Of a DNA stretch of 64,000 nt, positions 54,369 to 63,919 are shown piece after piece. This stretch comes from Tenacibaculum haliotis (GTDB lineage Bacteria > Bacteroidota > Bacteroidia > Flavobacteriales > Flavobacteriaceae), in contig NZ_JAOBTH010000026.1 of NCBI RefSeq assembly GCF_025215075.1, forward strand, positions 268,301-332,300, written 5' to 3'. Position numbers and translations under genes: made by a program. Within the stretch, counting starts at the first letter, position 1. The number at the start of each line of letters is the position of its first letter. The notes beneath the pieces were generated by a model that searched no databases, was not told the DNA's origin, and saw only the letters and a program-made list of their open reading frames with translations.

Positions 54369-54803
54369 ATGACAAATTCAAACAAACCGAAGACCTTATT
54401 TTGGGTTATTGGTGTTATTTCATTGTTATGGAATGCAATGGGAGTTAATCAATACCTACAACAAGCTTACAATACCGCTACTTTTAAAGCAATGTATCCT
54501 GATGAAAAAGTATTAGAAATGGCACAAAACACTCCGTCTTGGGTTATGGCTGCTTTTGCTGTTGCTGTTTTTGGAGGTTTTCTTGGAAGTGTATTTTTAT
54601 TACTACGTAAAAAAATTGCAAAACCGGTATTCTTAATTTCTCTAATAGCTATTGTTATACAAATGACATACAACGTATTTATGAGTGGCGCTTTAGAAGT
54701 ATATGGTGCTGGAGTTTTAATAATGCCTTTTATGGTTATCGGATTTGCCTTTTTTATACTATGGCATACTAAAAAATGTGAAACCAAAGGTTGGCTTTCT
54801 TAA
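54369..54803 (+). CDS. Hypothetical four-helix membrane protein
   Basis: A 144-residue integral membrane protein with four hydrophobic segments (residues about 10-30, 55-77, 85-105, 112-132) and a short C-terminal tail. Motifs KTLFWVIGVISLLWNAMG and EMAQNTPSWVMAAFAVAVFGG are conserved in my memory of similar Bacteroidetes proteins that are sometimes labelled sugar transporter without support. Followed by a terminator; monocistronic. Function unknown. Confidence 0.75.
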   Translation: MTNSNKPKTLFWVIGVISLLWNAMGVNQYLQQAYNTATFKAMYPDEKVLEMAQNTPSWVMAAFAVAVFGGFLGSVFLLLRKKIAKPVFLISLIAIVIQMTYNVFMSGALEVYGAGVLIMPFMVIGFAFFILWHTKKCETKGWLS

Positions 54804-54817
54804 TATTGAAAAAAATT

Positions 54818-54845
54818 AAAGCTGTCTTTTTAAACAGCTTTTTTA
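54818..54845. terminator. Bidirectional terminator
   Basis: AAAGCTGT and AACAGCTTT around CTTTTTA, with flanking A and T runs, between convergent genes. The right end overlaps the MaoC gene's stop codon. Confidence 0.75.
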
Positions 54846-55304
54846 TTCTATTAAGACAAAAATAAACTCGGCAACACAAGCTGGTTTTTCTTGCCCTTTT
54901 ATTTCTATCAAGCAATTGAACGTTAATTTTTTCCCGTTAGGAAAATCTTCAATTTGTTTTAAAGAACTTATCAATCGTAATTGACTATTTACTGGGACTG
55001 AATTCGGAAAACGGACTTTATTTAATCCGTAATTCAAGCCCATTTTAACACTTTTAATTACTATTAAATCTGATATTAACTCAGACAACATGGCAACAGA
55101 CATAAATCCGTGAGCCATTGTAGTTTTGGTCGGTGAGTATTTAGCCGCTTTTTCTTCATCAACATGAATCCATTGTTTATCTAAAGTGGCATTAGCAAAA
55201 TCATTAATCATTTGTTGTGTTACCGTAAACCATTTTCCTTTTGGCAAAGCTTTACCCTCTAAAACATGTAACGCTGCTAAGTTTTCAAAAATTACTTTAT
55301 TCAT
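54843..55304 (-). CDS. MaoC-family dehydratase
   Basis: A 153-residue hot-dog-fold enzyme of the R-specific enoyl-CoA hydratase group. The hydratase-2 motif is seen as FANATLDKQWIHVDEEKAAKYSPTKTTMAHGFMSVAML, with catalytic Asp (in ATLDKQWIHVD) and His (in AHGF). Single-domain length is typical of PhaJ/NodN-like proteins. It is 13 bp after the TRIC gene on the minus strand, and probably co-transcribed with it and the DEAD helicase. Confidence 0.88.
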   Translation of the reverse strand: MNKVIFENLAALHVLEGKALPKGKWFTVTQQMINDFANATLDKQWIHVDEEKAAKYSPTKTTMAHGFMSVAMLSELISDLIVIKSVKMGLNYGLNKVRFPNSVPVNSQLRLISSLKQIEDFPNGKKLTFNCLIEIKGQEKPACVAEFIFVLIE

Positions 55305-55317
55305 TTTTAGGTATTAA

Positions 55318-55938
55318 TTATTTACCATATAAATCATCTTTTACCTTCGGCAACTCTAATTTATATTTTACAGCAATTGTTCTTATTATAAAAATAACCG
55401 TTGCGGCTATTACAAAATGTAAATCTTCATTTATAGTAAATTTTGCTAAAATAAGATATACCACTCCACCTGCTAAACAAGCAGAAGCATATACTTCTTT
55501 TTTAAAAATTAAGGGTACTTTTCTGGTAAGCACATCTCTAATTACACCTCCAAAAACAGCTGAAACCATTCCCATTACCAATGCTATAAATGGGTGTAAA
55601 TCGTACGCCAAACCTTTTTGCAAGCCTAATAAGGTAAATACGCTTATACCAATGGTATCAAATAAAAACATGGTTTTTCGTAGTGGAGCAATTTTGCTTC
55701 TAAATAAAAAAGTTATTCCAACTGCTATTAAAATTATCCAGATATAATTAATATCGTTAATCCAATTTATTGGGTGTGCATTAATTAAAACATCTCGCAT
55801 CATACCACCACCTACTGCTGTTACAAAAGCAATAATGATAACTCCAAATAGATCAAAGTTTTTTTTCATTGCAACCAATGCACCACTAATTGCAAAAGCA
55901 AATGTACCTACAATGTCAAGAGCGTAAATAATGTCCAC
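55318..55938 (-). CDS. Trimeric intracellular cation (TRIC) channel homologue (UPF0126/YadS)
   Basis: A 206-residue membrane protein with seven helices built of two homologous halves: GTFAFAISGALVAMKKNFDLFGVIIIAFVTAVGGGMMRDVL and the later VFTLLGLQKGL...VMGMVSAVFGGVIRDVL. The GGG-x-x-RD motif in each half is the pore signature of TRIC channels, which pass K+ or Na+. The start is GTG 55938, directly after the helicase stop; no ATG is usable. Confidence 0.9.
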   Translation of the reverse strand: MDIIYALDIVGTFAFAISGALVAMKKNFDLFGVIIIAFVTAVGGGMMRDVLINAHPINWINDINYIWIILIAVGITFLFRSKIAPLRKTMFLFDTIGISVFTLLGLQKGLAYDLHPFIALVMGMVSAVFGGVIRDVLTRKVPLIFKKEVYASACLAGGVVYLILAKFTINEDLHFVIAATVIFIIRTIAVKYKLELPKVKDDLYGK

Positions 55939-57057
55939 TTATATGTTTATTTCAGAAATTCGTATTTGTAAAGTTCTTTCTACTTCTTTTATATTATTTC
56001 TTTCATTGTTAAGAATCAACACTAAAGAAACTCCTTTTTTACCTGCTCTTGCAGTTCTACCACTTCTGTGTGTGTAATATTCAATTTGTTCTGGTAATTG
56101 ATGGTGTACAACAAATCCTAAATTATGTACATCAATTCCTCTTGCAGCAACATCTGTTGACACTAAAATTTGAAGATTCTCATTTTTAAAAGCACGCATT
56201 ACTTTTTCACGATCTCTTTGTTGCATATCTCCCTCTAATGCCTCTACAGAAAAACCTTCTTCTTTTAACTCTTTCGTTAATTTTTGAGCTCCTGCTTTTG
56301 TTCTAGCAAAAATAATTCCTCTTTCAGCATTTCTTTTTTCTAAAAACTTAACAATTACATCTACTTTTTCTGGAATTGTAGTTTGTACAAACTGATGCGT
56401 TATGTTTGCGTTTACCAATGAATTTTTATTCACTTCAACCTGTTTTGCTGAAGCATCCATATATTTTTTAATAATATTTCTTATTTCATCTGGCATTGTT
56501 GCCGAGAACAACCATGTTTTTCTTGTACCTGAAGTATATTTTAAAATACGGTTGATATCTAATTTAAACCCCATACTCAACATTTCATCAGCTTCATCTA
56601 GCACTAAGGTGTTAATATCTTTTAAATCAACTTCACCTCTTTCTATCAAATCAATCAAACGACCTGGAGTTGCTACTACTACATGTGTAGTTCTTTTTAG
56701 ATTATTAATCTGACGGTCAATTTTTTCTCCACCATAAACAGCTTCTATAAAAATCTTACCATCTACATATTTTGTAAACTTAAATAATTGTTTTTTTATT
56801 TGTTGCACCAACTCTCTTGTAGGCGATAATATTAACGCCTGAATTGTGTCTTTTGATGTATCTATCTTATGTAAAGCAGGCAAACCATACGCAGCAGTTT
56901 TACCCGTACCTGTTTGTGCCAACCCAATAAAATCAGCATTATTTTGTAATAAATAAGGTATTGCTTGTTCTTGTACTTCAGTAGGCGTTGTTATTCCTAA
57001 CTCCTTTAATCCCTGAACATATTCTTTTCGTATTCCTAATGCTGTAAATGTTGTCAT
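55939..57057 (-). CDS. DEAD-box RNA helicase
   Basis: A 372-residue RNA helicase with motifs in order: Q-motif (GITTPTEVQEQAIPYLL), AQTGTGKT, PTRELVQQI, VATPGRLIDL, DEADEML, SATMP, ARTKAGAQ, TDVAARGIDV, HRSGRTARAGKKG. It ends just after motif VI with no C-terminal RNA-binding tail, so it is shorter than DeaD or CsdA and nearer to RhlE-type minimal helicases. Roles: ribosome assembly or cold adaptation. First gene of the helicase-TRIC-MaoC run. Confidence 0.92.
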   Translation of the reverse strand: MTTFTALGIRKEYVQGLKELGITTPTEVQEQAIPYLLQNNADFIGLAQTGTGKTAAYGLPALHKIDTSKDTIQALILSPTRELVQQIKKQLFKFTKYVDGKIFIEAVYGGEKIDRQINNLKRTTHVVVATPGRLIDLIERGEVDLKDINTLVLDEADEMLSMGFKLDINRILKYTSGTRKTWLFSATMPDEIRNIIKKYMDASAKQVEVNKNSLVNANITHQFVQTTIPEKVDVIVKFLEKRNAERGIIFARTKAGAQKLTKELKEEGFSVEALEGDMQQRDREKVMRAFKNENLQILVSTDVAARGIDVHNLGFVVHHQLPEQIEYYTHRSGRTARAGKKGVSLVLILNNERNNIKEVERTLQIRISEINI

Positions 57058-57088
57058 TCTCTTTATTTATAAATGCAAAGATATTGCT

Positions 57089-57481
57089 TTATTTTTTTCC
57101 TAAAAGTAAGTTTGTTATTTCTTTAGTGACTCTTTTTGGCTTTTGTGTTTTTGCGTCTAACAGGCAAAATGTGGTTTGCGATTTCACTAAAAGAGTTGCT
57201 CCTCTACGTATTTCGAAATGACGAACAGATTTTATTCCTGCTGTTTCACCCACCCATGTTTTAACAATAATTTCATCGCCTAAAATACCTTGTTGTTTGT
57301 AATCTATTTCATGGCGAATTACAAACCAAACATAATCTGGTTTTGGTACATCTTTTATTAACAACGACCAATGGTCTGCAGATACTTCTTGCATCCACTT
57401 TACATACACCACATTATTAACATGGTTATACTCATCTATTTCATTTGCAGTAGCAATGTATTTTTTTTCGTGAAAATTCAT
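57089..57481 (-). CDS. Acyl-CoA thioesterase (YbgC/4HBT type)
   Basis: A 130-residue hot-dog thioesterase. The active-site segment is EIDEYNHVNNVVYVKWMQEVSADHW (Asp-x-x-x-His-Val-Asn-Asn pattern), followed by VIRHEIDYKQQGILGDEIIVKTWV. It hydrolyses acyl-CoA, possibly 4-hydroxybenzoyl-CoA-like or short-chain. Located 31 bp upstream of the DEAD helicase on the same strand. Specificity is unknown. Confidence 0.88.
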   Translation of the reverse strand: MNFHEKKYIATANEIDEYNHVNNVVYVKWMQEVSADHWSLLIKDVPKPDYVWFVIRHEIDYKQQGILGDEIIVKTWVGETAGIKSVRHFEIRRGATLLVKSQTTFCLLDAKTQKPKRVTKEITNLLLGKK

Positions 57482-57582
57482 TCTACAAAACTACACCAAT
57501 GATGTTAATTATTACTTAAATATATCCTCCATTTTGTTTCTGTACCATTTTATTGTTGATCTTCGAAGATTGAAAATTAAAC

Positions 57583-58920
57583 ATGAATAAAACAACAAGT
57601 AATTTTGGTACCGAGAAGGTTAGTAAACTTCTTTTAAAGCAAGCAATACCTGCTTCTATAGGAATTTTAGTAATGTCGTTAAACATGATTGTCGACACTA
57701 TTTTCGTTGGTCGTTGGATTAGTGTTATGGCAATTGCTGCCATTACGGTTGTTTTACCAATTGCATTTTTAATTTCATCTATAGGAATGGGTATTGGTAT
57801 TGGTGGTAGTTCTATTATTTCAAGAGCTTTAGGGAAAGGTAATACCAATAAAGCTTTTAAAGTATTCGGAAATCAAATTAGTTTAACCGTTTTCTTATCT
57901 GTATTATTTGTTGCTGTAGGAACTTTTTTTTGTTTTCCTATTTTACAATTATTTGGAGCTAAAGGTGCTATTTTAACTCCTGCTACCGACTACTTTCATG
58001 TAATTCTTTGGGGAGTACCTTTTTTAGCTTTTGCAATGATGGGAAATCCGGTAGCAAGAGCTGTTGGAAAACCTAATTATGCAATGTTTACGCTAATAGT
58101 TCCTGCGTTTGCTAATATTATTTTAGACGTTATTTTCATAAAATTTATGGATATGGGAATGTATGGTGCTGGATTAGCAACTTCTATTTCATACGCCGTT
58201 AGTGGTTTATTTATATTATGGTTCTTCTTATCTAAAAATACGGAGTTAAAAATTATTCCGAAGTATTTTAGTATTGATTTTTCAATTTTAAAAGAAATTA
58301 TTGCTCTAGGTGGAATTACCATTATTAGACAAGGAACAATTAGTCTTTTAATTATTATTTTAAACTATACCTTATTTAAATATGGTGGAGAAATATCAAT
58401 TGCAGTATATGGAATTATCAACCGAGTAATGCTATTTTCTCTCTTTCCTGTATTAGGAGTAACACAAGGTTTTTTACCTATTGCTGGTTTTAATTATGGT
58501 GCAAACAATACCGAAAGAGTTAAAGAGTCTATAAAAATTGCGATAACTTTTGGTTCGGCAATAGCAACACTTATTTTCATAGTAATAATGATTTTTCCTA
58601 CTGAACTCGTAAGCCTTTTTACTGATAATAATAATTTAATTAACCTTACTTCTAGCGCTTTAATTATAACATTTTTAGCTACCCCTGTAATTACAATTCA
58701 ACTCATAGGTTCGGCTTATTTTCAAGCAGCAGGAAAAGCTTTACCTGCTTTATTGCTAACATTATTAAAACAAGGTTTTTTCTTAATTCCGTTAGTATAT
58801 ATTCTACCTAAATTTTTTGGTATAAATGGTGTGTGGATGTCTTTTCCAATTGCTGATGTATTAGCTACATTGGTTACTTACTTATATTTAAACAGAGAAA
58901 TTAAACGCAGTTTAAATTAA
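57583..58920 (+). CDS. MATE-family efflux transporter
   Basis: A 445-residue exporter with twelve helices in two homologous bundles. Motifs: AIPASIGILVMSLNMIVDTIFVGRWI, GGSSIISRALGKGN, and QGFLPIAGFNYGANNTERV. Drives organic cations or drugs out with Na+ or H+. Of the NorM/DinF type, with no signs of substrate range. Its last 9 bp overlap the convergent DUF2461 gene. Confidence 0.93.
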   Translation: MNKTTSNFGTEKVSKLLLKQAIPASIGILVMSLNMIVDTIFVGRWISVMAIAAITVVLPIAFLISSIGMGIGIGGSSIISRALGKGNTNKAFKVFGNQISLTVFLSVLFVAVGTFFCFPILQLFGAKGAILTPATDYFHVILWGVPFLAFAMMGNPVARAVGKPNYAMFTLIVPAFANIILDVIFIKFMDMGMYGAGLATSISYAVSGLFILWFFLSKNTELKIIPKYFSIDFSILKEIIALGGITIIRQGTISLLIIILNYTLFKYGGEISIAVYGIINRVMLFSLFPVLGVTQGFLPIAGFNYGANNTERVKESIKIAITFGSAIATLIFIVIMIFPTELVSLFTDNNNLINLTSSALIITFLATPVITIQLIGSAYFQAAGKALPALLLTLLKQGFFLIPLVYILPKFFGINGVWMSFPIADVLATLVTYLYLNREIKRSLN

Positions 58921-59583
58921 ACTTTCTCCATTTAAATTTGTAGTTAACACATCGCTCATTAAGTTAAAAAACGGGCGTAAAGCTTTAAAGGATGTATTTA
59001 CTTCGGATAAAAAATCTTTAGATAGCACTTCTTGGTCGGTAAAATTACGAACCGCAATAAATCCTTTTTTTCGCAATAAATCGATATCTGGATGGTTTTT
59101 ATCAAAACCTCTTGGTGCTGATTTTAATTCTTCTCCTTCAAATTTATTTCCAAAAAGCTTTACAAATTCAGGATCTTTTAAAATATCTCTAAAATCAGCA
59201 GCATCCATTTCTATTTCCTTTCGAATACGTAATAAATCTTCTTTATTTGGCTCCCAAAATCCGCCAGCTAAAAAACTTTCTCCCGGACGAATACGTAAAT
59301 AATATCCGCCTCTTAAATGTTTTCCTGCTCTAGAAAAAGAACCTGCAAAATGTGGTTGATATGGTGTTTTATCTTTCGAAAAACGAACATCACGGTAAAT
59401 TCTGAATAGTTTAAACTTGTCTATTTCGTCGTGTGCCTCTAAATTTGTTCTTATTTCAGAATAAAAGTCTTTTGCATGATTTTGAACTTCTTTAAAAGCA
59501 TCTTTTTGCTCAGTAAACCAATCGCGATTATTGTTTTCTTTTAATTCTTTTAAAAATTGAAGTGTTGATTTTTCTAATTGCAT
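58912..59583 (-). CDS. DUF2461 domain-containing protein
   Basis: A 223-residue cytosolic protein, DUF2461 along nearly its whole length (LQFLKELKENNNRDWFTEQKDAFKEV, IYRDVRFSKDKTPYQPHFAGSFSR, FLAGGFWEPNKEDLLRIRKEI). This family is common in Bacteroidetes, and no activity is known. The 3' end overlaps the MATE gene by 9 bp, tail to tail. Next upstream is ychF with a terminator between. Confidence 0.9.
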   Translation of the reverse strand: MQLEKSTLQFLKELKENNNRDWFTEQKDAFKEVQNHAKDFYSEIRTNLEAHDEIDKFKLFRIYRDVRFSKDKTPYQPHFAGSFSRAGKHLRGGYYLRIRPGESFLAGGFWEPNKEDLLRIRKEIEMDAADFRDILKDPEFVKLFGNKFEGEELKSAPRGFDKNHPDIDLLRKKGFIAVRNFTDQEVLSKDFLSEVNTSFKALRPFFNLMSDVLTTNLNGESLI

Positions 59584-59616
59584 TACGATTGTTTTTGTTA
59601 TTTGAAAGGTACAAAA

Positions 59617-59645
59617 AAACGCTGTAGAAAAAATCGACAGCGTTT
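59617..59645 (-). terminator. Terminator of ychF
   Basis: AAACGCTGT and ACAGCGTTT with an 11-nt loop; on the minus strand the stem is followed by seven T. It lies 147 bp past the ychF stop, with the type-2 repeat between. Confidence 0.7.
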
Positions 59646-59657
59646 AAGTATTTTGCG

Positions 59658-59783
59658 TTAGGGATTGAACGGTTTGTTTGAGCTCTTTTTTATTGTTAAT
59701 TCGAGTGAATTTGCTTTTTCGCAAATTATTATCGAAAATACAATAAAAAAAGCGAGTAGTGAAAGCCCGCTCGAACGCCCTAA
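59658..59783 (+). repeat. Type-2 dispersed repeat with nested TTCGAGTGA hairpin, copy A
   Basis: Outer pair TTAGGG (59658-59663)/CCCTAA (59778-59783). Then GATTGAACGG, TTTGTTTGAGCTC, CTTTTTTATTG matched to CAATAAAAAAAG, and in the centre TTCGAGTGAATTTGC with a small AATTTGC/GCAAATT hairpin. The right side reads GCGAGTAGTGAAAGC. Reverse match at 46359-46494. Confidence 0.7.
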
Positions 59784-59791
59784 TAATTATT

Positions 59792-60883
59792 TTAAACGTT
59801 GAATCTGAAATTCATAATATCACCGTCTTGTACAATGTATTCTTTTCCTTCAATACCTAACTTACCTGCTTCTTTAACTTTTTGCTCACCACCTAAAGTA
59901 GTATAATCATCATATTTTGTTACTTCGGCACGGATAAATCCTTTTTCGAAATCGGTATGGATAACTCCAGCCGCTTGTGGTGCTGTATCACCAATATTAA
60001 TGGTCCAAGCTCTTACTTCTTTTACACCAACGGTAAAATAAGTTTGTAAATTTAACAACTTGTAAGCTGCTCTAATTAAAACAGAAGCTCCTGCTTCTTT
60101 TAAGCCCATATCTGCTAAAAACATTTCGCGCTCTTCGTAATCGTCTAACTCAGTAATATCTGCTTCTGTACCAACTGCTAAAACAATTACTTCAGCATTT
60201 TCATCTTTTACAGCTTCTCTTACTTTAGTTACATAATCGTTACCATTTACAGCAGCTCCTTCATCAACATTACATACATATAATACTGGCTTTGCTGTAA
60301 TAAATTGTAGTGACTGAACAATTTCTTGGTCTTTTTCTGAAAACTCAATGGCTCTTACTGAAACTCCTTTTAATAAAGTTTCTTCAACTTTTAATAGAAT
60401 TTCTAATTCTATTTGAGCTTCTTTATTACCAGTTTTAGCGGTTCTTTTTACACGCTCTAAACGTTTTTGAACAGTTTCTAAATCTTTTAATTGCAATTCA
60501 ATGTCAATCGTTTCTTTATCTCTAATAGGATCTACAGAAGCGTCAACATGAATAATATTTTCGTTATCGAAACAACGTAAAACATGAATAATTGCATCTG
60601 TTTCACGAATATTTGCTAAGAATTGGTTTCCTAATCCTTCTCCTTTACTTGCTCCTTTTACCAAACCAGCAATATCTACAATCTCTACAGTTGCAGGCAT
60701 TACTCTTTCTGGGTTTACCATACCTTCTAAAACCTGAATTCTAGGATCTGGTACATTTACAACACCTACATTAGGCTCGATAGTACAAAAAGGAAAGTTG
60801 GCACTTTGCGCTTTTGCATTAGATAAACAGTTAAATAAAGTTGATTTTCCTACGTTTGGTAATCCTACAATTCCGGCTTTCAT
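59792..60883 (-). CDS. ychF: Redox-regulated ATPase YchF
   Basis: A conserved Obg-family P-loop protein that prefers ATP. GLPNVGKSTLFN at residues 7-18 is the Walker A; the base-specificity motif is NVDE (CNVDEGAAVNG) instead of NKxD, typical for YchF; the C-terminal TGS-like domain ends with the YchF tail DIMNFRFNV. Length 363 is standard. Function: ribosome-bound stress and catalase regulation in E. coli. Monocistronic. Confidence 0.96.
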   Translation of the reverse strand: MKAGIVGLPNVGKSTLFNCLSNAKAQSANFPFCTIEPNVGVVNVPDPRIQVLEGMVNPERVMPATVEIVDIAGLVKGASKGEGLGNQFLANIRETDAIIHVLRCFDNENIIHVDASVDPIRDKETIDIELQLKDLETVQKRLERVKRTAKTGNKEAQIELEILLKVEETLLKGVSVRAIEFSEKDQEIVQSLQFITAKPVLYVCNVDEGAAVNGNDYVTKVREAVKDENAEVIVLAVGTEADITELDDYEEREMFLADMGLKEAGASVLIRAAYKLLNLQTYFTVGVKEVRAWTINIGDTAPQAAGVIHTDFEKGFIRAEVTKYDDYTTLGGEQKVKEAGKLGIEGKEYIVQDGDIMNFRFNV

Positions 60884-61066
60884 TCTGTTCTTTTATTGAA
60901 AATTTTCGTTTGCAAATATACTATTTTTGGTTTCAAAAAAACATTTTACACTTTTATCAGTAATTAAACCAAATAACAACACAATATTTACTTTTTTAAC
61001 ATTTTTAAAACACTTTGTATTTCTTTTTACTATTTTTAAAGAATATTAATCAAAATACTTTTACAC

Positions 61067-63796
61067 ATGAAAAAACAGCATTTTTTTTTAATTTGTTTTT
61101 TATTCTTAGGAATACAACTAATCAGTGCCCAAGTACAAATTAAAGGAACCATAAAAGATAGTAATAATGAACCTTTACCTGGTGCTAATATCCTTGAAAA
61201 AGGAACAAATAATGGAGCATCAACAGAATTCGATGGAACTTTTTCTTTAACTGTAAATCCTAATAGCACTTTAGTCATTAGTTTTTCAGGCTTTGAAACT
61301 CAAGAAATTCCTGTGAACGGACAAACTACTTTTAACATTACTTTAAACGAAGGCTTACAATTAGATGAAGTTGTTATTGTGGGGTCTAGAAACGCAAGAA
61401 GAACAGCTGTGGATACACCTGTACCTGTTGATGTTATTGACGTTGGTGATTTAGCTGCTAAAAATGGTAAAGTTGAAATAAATGACATTTTACAATACGC
61501 TGCTCCTTCTTTCAATGCAACCAAACAATCTGGTTCTGACGGAGCAGACCATGTAGTACCTGCTTCTTTAAGAGGTTTAGGACCTGATCAAACATTGGTT
61601 TTAATCAATGGTAAAAGACGTCATCAATCATCATTAGTAAATATTTTTGGTACACGTGGTCGCGGTAATTCTGGTACAGACTTAAATGCAATACCTTCTG
61701 CTGCAATAAAAAGAATAGAAGTTTTACGTGATGGTGCTTCTGCTCAATATGGTTCTGATGCAATTGCAGGAGTTATTAATATTGTTTTAAAAGATGCTAC
61801 CGATGGTGTTTCTGGTAGTATAGGTTACGGTGCTTACAGTACTTCTGTAGGGAGTGGCTGGGCTGAAAAAACTGGAGAAACATTATATAATGTTAATGGA
61901 AAAAACAGACTAGATGGAGAAGACAAAAGTTTTGATGGTGGTACCTTTAAATTAGATTTAAATTATGGAGCCAAATTAAACGATAAAGGCGGATTTATTA
62001 ATTTCACAACAGAATTATTATCAAAAGAAAAAACATTACGTCCTGGTTTTTCTTGGCGTAAAGGATATGGTAGTGCTGGTGTTGATGGCTTTAACTTTAT
62101 GGTAAATGCTAGTTTACCAATTAACGATAACACCGAAGTATATGCTTTTGGCGGAAGAAATTATAGAGACACCGATGCTTACGCTTTTTCTAGAGATAGT
62201 TTTGATGATGGTGACAACAGAAGTGTGCCTAGTTTATATCCTAACGGATTTACACCAAGAATAACTTCTAATATTGCAGATATTTCTGTTTCAACAGGTG
62301 TAAAACATAAATTAGAAAATGGTTGGGAACTTGATTTTAACAATACTTACGGTGAAAACAAATTCCATTATTTAATAAAAGACACTAATAATGCGTCTTT
62401 AAAAGCTGCTTCTCCTACAGAGTTTGATGCAGGTGGGCATAGCTTATCTCAAAATACTACCGGTGTTGATTTTTCTAAATATTTTGAAGATTCAATGAGC
62501 GGAATAAATATCGCTTTTGGGTTAGAATACCGAACAGAGAACTTTATTATTTTTGCCGGTGAAGAATCTTCTTATGGATTGTATGATGAAGATGGACTTT
62601 TAATAACCAACCCTGGAACACAAGTTATTGCCATGGATTCTAATGGTGATGATTTACCTGGAGGCGCGCAAGGATTCCCTGGTTACAGCCCAGATAATGA
62701 AGTAGACAAATCAAGAAGTAATGTTGGTGTATACCTTGATTCTGAGTTTAATTTTACTGATAAATTTTTAGTAGGTGCAGCACTTAGATTTGAAGACTAC
62801 AGTGATTTTGGTAGTACATTTAACTTCAAATTAGCTTCAAGATTTAAAGCAAATGATAACTTAAGTTTTAGAGGATCTATTTCTTCAGGATTTAGAGCAC
62901 CTTCTTTAGCGCAATTATATTACAACTTAAAGTTTACTAACATTGTAAACGGAGTGTCATTACCATCGTTATTATCTGCAAATAATAGTACGGTAACTAG
63001 AGCTTTTGGTATTGATCAATTAAAAGAAGAAACTGCTTTTAATACAAGTATCGGTTTTACATACAAAGCTGGCGGATTTACTGCAACTGTTGATGCTTAT
63101 TCTATTTCTGTAGATGATAGAGTTATTTTAACAGATAATTTTGATGCTTCTACCTTAAATTTAGGTGTAGATGCAGCTCAGTTTTTTGCAAATGGAGTAG
63201 ATACTAAAACTCAAGGTGTTGATATAGTTTTAAATTACAAAAAAAGTTTTAATAATCATAAAATAAATATAGGGCTAGTAGGAAACTTTAATAGCACTGA
63301 AATAGAAAATATTAACACGCCATCTACCTTACAAACTAAACTAGGTTTAAGCGCAGAAGAAGCTGAACTAACTTTTTTCAGTCCATTTTCAGAAGCTTAT
63401 TTAAAAGCAGCTGCACCAGATCATAAATTTGGATTAAATTTAGGTTATGGTTATAAAAAGTTTAACGCAAATTTATCATTTACTAAATTTAGTGAAGTAC
63501 AAATTTATGATTTTCAATGGGTAGATTCGCCTCCAAAATCACAAGCTGCTGTTGATGCCTTGTTAGATCCTGCTTTAGGCTCAGTAGATACTTATAAAAG
63601 TAAAATTACTGCCGATTTAAGTTTAAGTTATGCTTTTACAAAGAAACTTACACTTACTATTGGAGGAAATAATATTTTTAACACCTACCCTACTTCACAA
63701 TTTGATGGATGGACAGATCAAGGTGGATTAGCCGATTCTGTACAAATGGGTTCTGATGGAGCATATTTCTTTACTCGATTAGGTTTTCAATTATAA
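61067..63796 (+). CDS. TonB-dependent receptor, outer membrane
   Basis: A 909-residue outer-membrane transporter. Signal peptide KKQHFFLICFLFLGIQLISAQ, carboxypeptidase-regulatory-like N-terminal domain (residues 25-95, GTIKDSNNEPLPGANILEKG), TonB-box-like EVVIVGSRN near 105, plug domain 110-250 (VLINGKRRHQSS, VLRDGASAQYGSDAIAGVINIVLK), then the 22-stranded barrel to the last residues FFTRLGFQL. No SusD-like partner is downstream, so it may carry siderophores, cobalamin or small molecules. Ends before hairpins at 63824-63842 and 63878-63919. Confidence 0.93.
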   Translation: MKKQHFFLICFLFLGIQLISAQVQIKGTIKDSNNEPLPGANILEKGTNNGASTEFDGTFSLTVNPNSTLVISFSGFETQEIPVNGQTTFNITLNEGLQLDEVVIVGSRNARRTAVDTPVPVDVIDVGDLAAKNGKVEINDILQYAAPSFNATKQSGSDGADHVVPASLRGLGPDQTLVLINGKRRHQSSLVNIFGTRGRGNSGTDLNAIPSAAIKRIEVLRDGASAQYGSDAIAGVINIVLKDATDGVSGSIGYGAYSTSVGSGWAEKTGETLYNVNGKNRLDGEDKSFDGGTFKLDLNYGAKLNDKGGFINFTTELLSKEKTLRPGFSWRKGYGSAGVDGFNFMVNASLPINDNTEVYAFGGRNYRDTDAYAFSRDSFDDGDNRSVPSLYPNGFTPRITSNIADISVSTGVKHKLENGWELDFNNTYGENKFHYLIKDTNNASLKAASPTEFDAGGHSLSQNTTGVDFSKYFEDSMSGINIAFGLEYRTENFIIFAGEESSYGLYDEDGLLITNPGTQVIAMDSNGDDLPGGAQGFPGYSPDNEVDKSRSNVGVYLDSEFNFTDKFLVGAALRFEDYSDFGSTFNFKLASRFKANDNLSFRGSISSGFRAPSLAQLYYNLKFTNIVNGVSLPSLLSANNSTVTRAFGIDQLKEETAFNTSIGFTYKAGGFTATVDAYSISVDDRVILTDNFDASTLNLGVDAAQFFANGVDTKTQGVDIVLNYKKSFNNHKINIGLVGNFNSTEIENINTPSTLQTKLGLSAEEAELTFFSPFSEAYLKAAAPDHKFGLNLGYGYKKFNANLSFTKFSEVQIYDFQWVDSPPKSQAAVDALLDPALGSVDTYKSKITADLSLSYAFTKKLTLTIGGNNIFNTYPTSQFDGWTDQGGLADSVQMGSDGAYFFTRLGFQL

Positions 63797-63877
63797 ATAA
63801 TTAATAAATTAAGCAATAAAAAACCCCGAGAAATATCGAGGGCACTGAAAAAGCAACTCTTTTTGAAATTTAACTTT

Positions 63878-63919
63878 AAAAGCGATTAAGAAATGTTACA
63901 TTTCTCTTAATCGCTTTTT
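63878..63919. terminator. Terminator downstream of the TonB receptor
   Basis: AAAAGCGATTAAGAAATG with its complement (one mismatch), loop of about 3-4 bases, and five T at the end. A smaller hairpin with one bulge (CCCCGA/TCGAGGG) precedes it at 63824-63842 after an A run. The rest of the region to 64000 has no visible gene. Confidence 0.65.

Noticed and set aside
55318..57481. Thioesterase, DEAD helicase, TRIC and MaoC as one functional module
   Set aside because: Genes are close, but the functions are unrelated housekeeping ones; co-directional packing is enough to explain it.
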